Shown here piece by piece: positions 6,701-11,758 of a DNA stretch of 11,758 nt (the first letter of the stretch is position 1; each line of letters starts with the position of its first letter). The DNA comes from Clostridia bacterium (lineage in GTDB: Bacteria; Bacillota_A; Clostridia; Oscillospirales; CAG-272): NCBI GenBank assembly GCA_017462145.1, contig JAFTRT010000173.1, positions 1 to 11,758 of the forward strand. Reading direction: 5' to 3'. The position numbers and the translations under genes were made by a program. The notes under the pieces are model-generated. The model was given only the letters and a program-made list of their open reading frames with translations, was not told where the DNA came from and searched no databases.

Positions 6701-7622
6701 GCTGTTGCATTTGTCCGCTTCTCCGCATATTCATTGCGGAAGATCCACCGCATCCATCATGCGTGACGTCTTGATCGCATTGCTTCCCGCCACCGTTGCA
6801 GGTGCCATCATCTTTGGATGGCGTTCTCTGCTGGTGATCGCAGTCTGCGTTGCATCCTGCGTTCTCTTGGAGTGGCTTTACAACCGGATCACCAAAAAAG
6901 AACAGACCATCGGAGACCTGAGTGCGGCCGTCACGGGATTGTTGCTGGCTCTGAATCTTCCTGCCAACATTCCGATCTGGCAATGTGTCATCGGCTGTCT
7001 CTTTGCCATCGTTCTGGTCAAATGCCTGTTTGGCGGAATCGGAAGCAATCTGGTCAACCCCGCCATTACGGCAAGAGTCTTTATGCTGGTTGCTTTTGGC
7101 AGCATGGCCGTACAGGCAATGCCCACCATCGTGGACACGGCCTCCGGTGCAACGCCTCTGGCCCAGATGGCTGAGGGGACAACCCCTGCGCTGCTCGACC
7201 TGTTTTTGGGTACCACGGGCGGTGCCATCGGCGAGACCTGTGCGTTGGCACTGCTGATCGGCTTTGTCTATTTGCTGATCCGCCGTGTCATTACCTGGCA
7301 CATTCCCGTTACCTTTGTGGGAAGCGTCTTCCTCCTCTCCTTCTTGATGGAAGGCTTTGATGCGGCCAAGGCGCTGGCCTTGATCCTGTCGGGCGGACTT
7401 CTCATCGGTGCCATCTTTATGGCAACCGATTACGTGACCTCCCCTGCCACCCCTGCCGGAAAGATCATCTTTGGCCTGGGTGCGGGTCTGCTCACTTTCT
7501 TGATCCGTTATTTCGGTGTGTATCCCGAGGGTGTTTCCTTTGCGATTCTGTTTATGAACATCCTGAACCCCTACATCGAAAAGCTGACTGCACGTAAGAT
7601 TTTTGGAGGGAAAAAGGCATGA
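6693..7622 (+). CDS. rnfD: Rnf complex subunit D (membrane, covalent FMN)
   Basis: RnfD is an integral membrane subunit that carries a covalently bound FMN and forms part of the ion-translocating core. The 309-residue protein has about nine or ten membrane segments. The FMN attachment motif is SGATPL, with Thr154 as the expected flavin-linked residue. The family motifs GGIGSNLVNPAITARVF (114-130) and ATDYVTSPATPAGKIIFG (244-261) are complete. The start overlaps the rnfC end by 8 bp and AAAGGAGG (6677-6684 region) lies about nine bases upstream, so the two genes are translationally coupled. Flavin attachment would need an ApbE-type flavin transferase, which is not in this window. Confidence 0.95.
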   Translation: MDKLLHLSASPHIHCGRSTASIMRDVLIALLPATVAGAIIFGWRSLLVIAVCVASCVLLEWLYNRITKKEQTIGDLSAAVTGLLLALNLPANIPIWQCVIGCLFAIVLVKCLFGGIGSNLVNPAITARVFMLVAFGSMAVQAMPTIVDTASGATPLAQMAEGTTPALLDLFLGTTGGAIGETCALALLIGFVYLLIRRVITWHIPVTFVGSVFLLSFLMEGFDAAKALALILSGGLLIGAIFMATDYVTSPATPAGKIIFGLGAGLLTFLIRYFGVYPEGVSFAILFMNILNPYIEKLTARKIFGGKKA

Positions 7623-8812
7623 AAAAATCCATCAAAAGCATTGTGGTGCTGGTCTGCATTTGCGCAACGGTTGCCATTCTGATGGCCATCACCAATTTCA
7701 TAACCGCCCCCATGATCGAACAAAACGAGCAAAGCAAGGCCAACTCGGCACTGTTGGAGGTTCTTCCCGAAGGTGGAAGCTTTGAATCCATCGACATCAG
7801 CTCTTATACGCTTCCCGCCACCGTCTCCGAGGTTTACCGTGCGCAAAACGGCGGCTATGTGGTGAAACTGAACACCACGGGCTATGCCGCCGGAATGGTT
7901 CTGATGTGCGGAATCTCTTCTGAGGGAACCGTTGTGGGAACCAAGCTCATTGCTTCGGCAGAGACGCCCTCCATCGGCGGTACTGCGGCAGAAGGCTTCG
8001 CCGTTGCCGTTGTGGGAAAGGATGCCACAAGCATTGACGGCGTCGATGCCATTGCAGGTGCCACCAAAACCACGGTTGCCTACCGCAATGCGGTCAAGGA
8101 TGCCTTGAATACCGTTATCATTTTGGGTGGCGGATCGGTGGATCTTCGCACCGAGGAGGAAATCCTCAACGAGGCACTCTCCACGGCACTTCCCCAAGCA
8201 GAGGGAGCGTTTGAAAAACATTTCTTTGTCGAAGTCATCGACGGCGTGGATGCCATCTACACCGCCAAGAACGGTGCGGGATCCGTTTGTCTGGTAGGCG
8301 AGCAATGGATCGCCGCAGACAGCTCCAATCAAGTGCTGACCTCGTGCTCCGAGGCAGATGCCCAAACCGTCAAGACCGCTTTGGAGACCATCCAAGCAAC
8401 GTCTACCACCGCTCTGGATCTGTCTGCCTATGAGGGTCTGCCCTCTCAGTTGGTCTCGGCCAAGGTAACGGCAACCGGAAATTATGTCATAGAGATCAAG
8501 GGTGCCGGCTACGGCATTCAAGGTGGGGACGAGTATCATCCCGCCTCCGGTGAATATATCTATATTCTCGTTTCCATCACCGCAGAGGGCAAGATTATCG
8601 ACTGTCTCACCCTTTCCCAAGCAGAAACCGACGGCTTTGGTTCCGCTTGTGAAGAGGAATCCTTCTACGGTCAGTTTGACGGCAAGACCGAGGAGACCTA
8701 CAACAACGTCGATGCCATCAGTGGTGCAACGCTGACCACCAACGGCTACAAGACCGCTATTCTCCGTGCCTTTACGGCAGTAAAAATCTTTGAGGGAGGC
8801 AATCAAGAATGA
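7619..8812 (+). CDS. rnfG: Rnf complex subunit G, enlarged with two FMN-binding domains
   Basis: RnfG is a membrane-anchored, externally facing flavoprotein that relays electrons within the Rnf complex. This one has 397 residues, whereas ordinary RnfG proteins are around 200. An N-terminal membrane anchor (about 8-27) is followed by a first FMN_bind domain (about 68-165) ending in DAIAGATKTT, with Thr149 as the possible flavin site. A linker-like region (about 180-275) begins with a second copy of the domain's N-terminal pattern (EALSTALPQAEG, then IYTAKNGAGSV) but lacks an attachment motif. A second full FMN_bind domain (about 277-390) ends in DAISGATLTT, with Thr371 the canonical site. In the first motif Ser is replaced by Ala, while the Asp, Gly, Ala and Thr needed by the flavin transferase remain. 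The gene overlaps rnfD and rnfE by 4 bp each (ATGA), and GGAGGG precedes the start by eight bases. The identity is firm; use of both sites is inference. Confidence 0.93.
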   Translation: MKKSIKSIVVLVCICATVAILMAITNFITAPMIEQNEQSKANSALLEVLPEGGSFESIDISSYTLPATVSEVYRAQNGGYVVKLNTTGYAAGMVLMCGISSEGTVVGTKLIASAETPSIGGTAAEGFAVAVVGKDATSIDGVDAIAGATKTTVAYRNAVKDALNTVIILGGGSVDLRTEEEILNEALSTALPQAEGAFEKHFFVEVIDGVDAIYTAKNGAGSVCLVGEQWIAADSSNQVLTSCSEADAQTVKTALETIQATSTTALDLSAYEGLPSQLVSAKVTATGNYVIEIKGAGYGIQGGDEYHPASGEYIYILVSITAEGKIIDCLTLSQAETDGFGSACEEESFYGQFDGKTEETYNNVDAISGATLTTNGYKTAILRAFTAVKIFEGGNQE

Positions 8813-9504
8813 AGAAAAACAGTTGTCTTTCCATCCTGACCAACGGAATTCTCAAGGAAAATCCCGTTTTGGTTCTCATTTTGGGAACCTGCCCCACCTT
8901 GGCAACCACCACCAACGTGTTTGGTGCCTTTGGCATGGGTATTGCCACCCTGCTGGTTCTGATCTGCTCCAATATGCTGATCTCTTTGCTTCGCAAGGTC
9001 ATTCCCGATAACGTGCGAATTCCCTGCTATATCGTGATCATCGCAGGCTTCGTTACCATTGTACAAATGCTGATCCACGCCTTTTTGCCCGACCTTTACG
9101 ATATGCTGGGCGTCTACCTCGCTCTGATCGTGGTGAACTGTATCATTTTGGGAAGAGCCGAAATGTTTGCCAGCAAAAACTCGGTTGGCAAATCGGCTTT
9201 GGACGGTATGGGCATGGGCATCGGCTTTACCCTCGCCCTGTGCGCCATCGCTACCATCCGAGAGGTATTGGGAGCCGCCAGCTTTGCCGGCATTGCCATT
9301 CCCTTCTTGGAAAACTACAAGATCGAATTTTTGGTCAAAGCTCCCGGCGGTATGGTCATCTTTGGCTTGATGATCGCACTGGTCAGTGTGCTGACCATGG
9401 GCAAGAGCCCCAAGAAAAAGGAATTTTCCTGCGCAGGCTGTCCCGGTGCCAAGCTCTGTAAAAGCAACGGTGCCTGCACGGAAGAAAAGGAGGAAACCAA
9501 ATGA
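8809..9504 (+). CDS. rnfE: Rnf complex subunit E (membrane core) with cysteine-rich tail
   Basis: RnfE and RnfA are homologous six-helix membrane subunits that face each other and share an iron-sulfur cluster in the membrane. The 231-residue protein has the conserved LGTCPTLATTTN (25-36, Cys28) and VVNCIILGRAEMFA (108-121, Cys111), where the two cysteines are the expected cluster ligands. After the last helix (about 181-197) the protein carries a cytoplasmic tail with C208, C211, C217 and C223 (SCAGCPGAKLC and SNGAC). This spacing could bind a metal or cluster, but I know of no proven role. The start overlaps the rnfG stop by 4 bp, and GGGAGG is ten bases upstream. Confidence 0.95.
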   Translation: MKKNSCLSILTNGILKENPVLVLILGTCPTLATTTNVFGAFGMGIATLLVLICSNMLISLLRKVIPDNVRIPCYIVIIAGFVTIVQMLIHAFLPDLYDMLGVYLALIVVNCIILGRAEMFASKNSVGKSALDGMGMGIGFTLALCAIATIREVLGAASFAGIAIPFLENYKIEFLVKAPGGMVIFGLMIALVSVLTMGKSPKKKEFSCAGCPGAKLCKSNGACTEEKEETK

Positions 9505-10091
9505 AAACACTGGTCATCATTCTGTTATCCTCCGTATTGGTCAACAACTACGTGCTCAGCCGCTTCTTGGGCATCTGCCCTTTTCTGGGCGTTTCCAAAA
9601 AGCTCAATCAAGCGGTGGGTATGGGTGTTTCGGTTACCGTGGTCATGCTGCTGGCAACCCTTGTGACCTGGCCCATCCAGCATCTGGTTTTGGATCGCTT
9701 TGGTCTTGGCTATTTGCAGACCATCGTATTCATCCTAATCATTGCCTCCCTCGTTCAGATCCTTGAGATCATCCTCAAAAAGTTTTCCCCCGCACTCCAT
9801 CAGGGCTTGGGCGTTTATCTGCCCCTCATCACCACCAACTGCGCCGTTCTGGGTGTGGCCATCAACAACATCACCGACGGCTACAACTTTGTAGAATCGA
9901 TGGTCAGCTCCTTGGGTTGTGGCCTCGGATTTCTGCTTGCCATGGTTCTCTTTTCCGGAATCCGCTCTCGTATCGACGAATCCAGAGTTCCCAAGAACTT
10001 TCGGGGCGTTGCCATCACACTGATTGCCGCATCCTTCATTTCCCTTGCCTTCATGGGTCTTGCGGGAATCGTGGATCAGCTCTTTGCATAA
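9501..10091 (+). CDS. rnfA: Rnf complex subunit A (membrane core)
   Basis: RnfA pairs with RnfE to form the electron- and ion-conducting membrane core. The 196 residues are typical in length, with six membrane helices. The motif VNNYVLSRFLGICPFLG (14-30) holds Cys26 and LPLITTNCAVLGVA (107-120) holds Cys114, the two conserved cluster ligands. The start overlaps the rnfE stop by 4 bp, with AAGGAGG (9487-9493) placed seven bases before the ATG. Nothing in the sequence lets me decide between Na+ and H+ as the coupling ion. Confidence 0.96.
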   Translation: MKTLVIILLSSVLVNNYVLSRFLGICPFLGVSKKLNQAVGMGVSVTVVMLLATLVTWPIQHLVLDRFGLGYLQTIVFILIIASLVQILEIILKKFSPALHQGLGVYLPLITTNCAVLGVAINNITDGYNFVESMVSSLGCGLGFLLAMVLFSGIRSRIDESRVPKNFRGVAITLIAASFISLAFMGLAGIVDQLFA

Positions 10092-10101
10092 GGAGGTTGC
10101 T

Positions 10102-10929
10102 ATGTGGATTGATATATTGATCGCTCTTGCTGTGGTGGTATCGGTGGGTCTCTTCTTTGGTATCCTGCTTGCGCTGTTCATTCACCTGTTCGGCATTGAG
10201 GAGGACGAAACAACCAAAAAAGTCAGAGATGCACTCCCCGGTATCAACTGCGGTGCTTGCGGCTTTAAGGGCTGTAACGACTACGCAGCGGCACTTGCCA
10301 AGGGCGAGGCCAAACCCAACCTTTGTATTCCCGGTGCCGAGGCAACGGCCAAGCAGCTGGGAGAAATTTTGGGGATTGAAGTAGAAGAAACCAAGGATCA
10401 GGTTGCGTTCGTGCACTGCAACGGTACCTGCGACGTGACCTCGGAAAAAGCAGAATATGCGGGAATCGACTCCTGCAGAGCACGCTCCTTGATCTATAGC
10501 GGAACCAAATCCTGCTCCTACGGCTGTATTGGCTGCGGTGACTGCGCCAAAGTGTGCGTTTCCCAAGCCATTTGCATTGAGGATGGAATTGCAAGAATCA
10601 ACACCGCCCGTTGCGTGGGCTGTGGCCTTTGTGTCAAGGAATGTCCCAAGCGGATCATCTCCATGATCCCCCAGGAAGCAACAACCGTGGTCTATTGCAG
10701 CAGTAAGGACAAGGGTGCAGAAGCCAGAAAGGCCTGTGCCAACGCTTGTATTGCCTGCAAAAAGTGCGAAAAGACCTGCCCGCACGGAGCCATTACCGTG
10801 ATCGACAACTGTGCCGTCATCGATGATACGAAATGTACAGGCTGCGGTCTGTGCGCAGAGGTCTGCCCCACGGGATGCATCAAGCAGGTCAGCTTCCCCG
10901 ATCTTCCCGAGGATTTCCGCTTATCTTGA
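10102..10929 (+). CDS. rnfB: Rnf complex subunit B (ferredoxin-side, multiple Fe-S clusters)
   Basis: RnfB accepts electrons from reduced ferredoxin at the cytoplasmic face. The 275-residue protein has an N-terminal membrane helix (about 4-29). Next is the Fe-S domain with NCGACGFKGCNDYA, bound by C50, C53, C58 and the distal C75. A middle cysteine block follows (C106, C110, C125, C138, C142, C145, C148, C152). The ferredoxin-type motifs come last: CVGCGLCVKECP (171-182), CIACKKCEKTCP (216-227) and CTGCGLCAEVCP (245-256). This many cysteines could hold five or six 4Fe-4S clusters, as in acetogen-type RnfB. I chose the ATG at 10102 because AGGAGG lies five to ten bases upstream. A longer frame from 10024 would run into rnfA without a ribosome binding site. 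The gap to rnfA is 10 bp, and the next gene starts 4 bp after the stop. Confidence 0.95.
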   Translation: MWIDILIALAVVVSVGLFFGILLALFIHLFGIEEDETTKKVRDALPGINCGACGFKGCNDYAAALAKGEAKPNLCIPGAEATAKQLGEILGIEVEETKDQVAFVHCNGTCDVTSEKAEYAGIDSCRARSLIYSGTKSCSYGCIGCGDCAKVCVSQAICIEDGIARINTARCVGCGLCVKECPKRIISMIPQEATTVVYCSSKDKGAEARKACANACIACKKCEKTCPHGAITVIDNCAVIDDTKCTGCGLCAEVCPTGCIKQVSFPDLPEDFRLS

Positions 10930-10933
10930 TCCC

Positions 10934-11350
10934 ATGAACGATTGTATGAGCAAACCAAAGAGCTCACAAACGGTCGGCGGCAACGGGCGAAAGGTAAGAA
11001 ACGATATCATTTTGATCGTTTCCTTGCTGTTGCTCGTTGCCGTTGCCGCCTTGGCGATCTTTTTGTTCCGAACCGAGGGCGACACGGTGATTGTGACCGT
11101 GGACGGCAAACTTTGGGGCGAATATTCCCTCCATGAGAACAGAACGGTAGAGATCCGAAACGGGGACGGCTATAATCTGTTGGTCATCGAAGACGGAAGA
11201 GCCTCGGTAACCGAGGCCGGCTGTCCCGACGGCATCTGCGCCGTCCATCGCCCCATTCGGCATAACGGTGACAGCATCATCTGCTTGCCCAACAAGGTGG
11301 TCATTGCGATCCGAACGGCAGAGCAGGATCAACCGGATATTGTAGCGTAG
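10934..11350 (+). CDS. NusG domain II-containing membrane-anchored protein
   Basis: The 138-residue protein has a basic N-terminus, one membrane segment (about 24-45) and an external domain. The domain pattern (DTVIVTVDGKLWGEYSL, then EAGCPDGICAVHRPI and IICLPNKVVIAI) is that of the NusG_II family. Cysteines 97, 102 and 117 fit the family's conserved Cys positions. Members are commonly found beside rnf genes in Clostridia, but their function is not established. It is not the transcription factor NusG, sharing only the fold of that protein's second domain. The ATG at 10934 lies 4 bp after the rnfB stop, and a second in-frame ATG at 10946 is also possible. Neither has a clear ribosome binding site, so translation probably depends on coupling to rnfB. 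Confidence 0.85.
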   Translation: MNDCMSKPKSSQTVGGNGRKVRNDIILIVSLLLLVAVAALAIFLFRTEGDTVIVTVDGKLWGEYSLHENRTVEIRNGDGYNLLVIEDGRASVTEAGCPDGICAVHRPIRHNGDSIICLPNKVVIAIRTAEQDQPDIVA

Positions 11351-11360
11351 GGAGGATCCA

Positions 11361-11758
11361 GTGAAACAAAAACAAGCAAACACACAGCGAATCGCCTTTG
11401 TGAGTATCACCACCGCCTTGGCGCTTCTGCTGTCCTACGTGGAATTTTTACTGCCCCCCATCTTCGTTGCCGTTCCCGGTATCAAAATCGGCTTGCCCAA
11501 TGTGGTCATTCTGTACGTGCTGTATGGTCTCGGCCTGAAATATGCAGCTCTCGTATCCTTCGTGCGGCTCTGCCTTTCCGCCCTGTTGTTCGGCAACGTC
11601 ATGACCTTTGCCTACAGCGTAGCGGGCGCCGTTCTCAGCCTGTTGGTGATGTGGCTTCTGAAGCGAACCGACAAGCTGTCGTCGGTGGGAGTGAGTGTGA
11701 CGGGGGCCGTCACCCACAATTTAGGCCAAATTTTGGTTGCCATGATCCTGCTGGACAC
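11361..11758 (+). CDS. Gx transporter / heptaprenyl diphosphate synthase component I family (partial)
   Basis: The gene starts with GTG at 11361, preceded by GGGAGG (11350-11355 region) at about five bases, and runs off the window after 132 codons. The N-terminus is basic (MKQKQANTQR), followed by membrane segments. The family motifs PGIKIGLPNVVILYVLYG and THNLGQILVAMI are present. This small membrane family was first named as component I of heptaprenyl diphosphate synthase, but it resembles an ECF-type substrate-binding protein, so a role in uptake or supply linked to quinone or flavin compounds is possible. It follows the NusG-II gene by 10 bp in the same operon. The 3' end is missing only because the window ends. 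Confidence 0.83.
   Translation, partial: MKQKQANTQRIAFVSITTALALLLSYVEFLLPPIFVAVPGIKIGLPNVVILYVLYGLGLKYAALVSFVRLCLSALLFGNVMTFAYSVAGAVLSLLVMWLLKRTDKLSSVGVSVTGAVTHNLGQILVAMILLD

Noticed and set aside
7571..8806. 411-codon antisense frame opposite rnfG
   Set aside because: It mirrors the codon bias of rnfG, has a composition rich in Gly, Asp and His unlike any family, and rnfG itself is unmistakable.

Overview
The window looks like a chromosome segment from an anaerobic Clostridia-type Firmicute, probably near the Oscillospirales/Ruminococcaceae. That placement is an inference. It rests on the rnfCDGEAB gene order, the NusG-II and Gx-type genes just behind it, strong GGAGG ribosome binding sites, and promoters very close to the TTGACA-17 bp-TATAAT consensus. 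There are no RNA genes, CRISPR arrays or recognisable insertion sequences.

Left part (1-1800, minus strand). A promoter at 1764-1792 drives an alpha/beta hydrolase and then an ECF-type vitamin transporter substrate-binding (S) subunit, 32 bp apart.

Middle-left (about 1800-3480, minus strand). This is a degraded operon: the start of a MarR-type regulator, an iron-containing alcohol dehydrogenase and an aldehyde dehydrogenase. All three are broken by frameshifts and internal deletions. Their promoter (TTGACA-17-TGTAAT) and a perfect 14-bp palindrome inside it are still intact. The aldehyde dehydrogenase homology stops near 2060, and about 270 bp follow in which no gene was recognised.

Middle (3550-5260). 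A uridine-kinase-like P-loop protein (plus strand) and a small DUF1622 membrane protein (minus strand) converge on a shared bidirectional terminator. Each has its own near-consensus promoter.

Right half (5303-11758, plus strand). A single promoter precedes a tightly packed, mostly overlapping operon: rnfC, rnfD, rnfG, rnfE, rnfA, rnfB, a NusG-domain-II membrane protein and the start of a Gx transporter / heptaprenyl diphosphate synthase component I gene cut off by the window edge. The Rnf complex passes electrons from reduced ferredoxin to NAD+ and couples this to Na+ or H+ export. It is the main energy-conserving module here. Its RnfG subunit is about twice the usual length and carries two FMN-attachment motifs. 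I see no wholly new system. The best leads are the enlarged RnfG, the decayed operon with a preserved promoter/operator, and the unexplained 1793-2060 segment.
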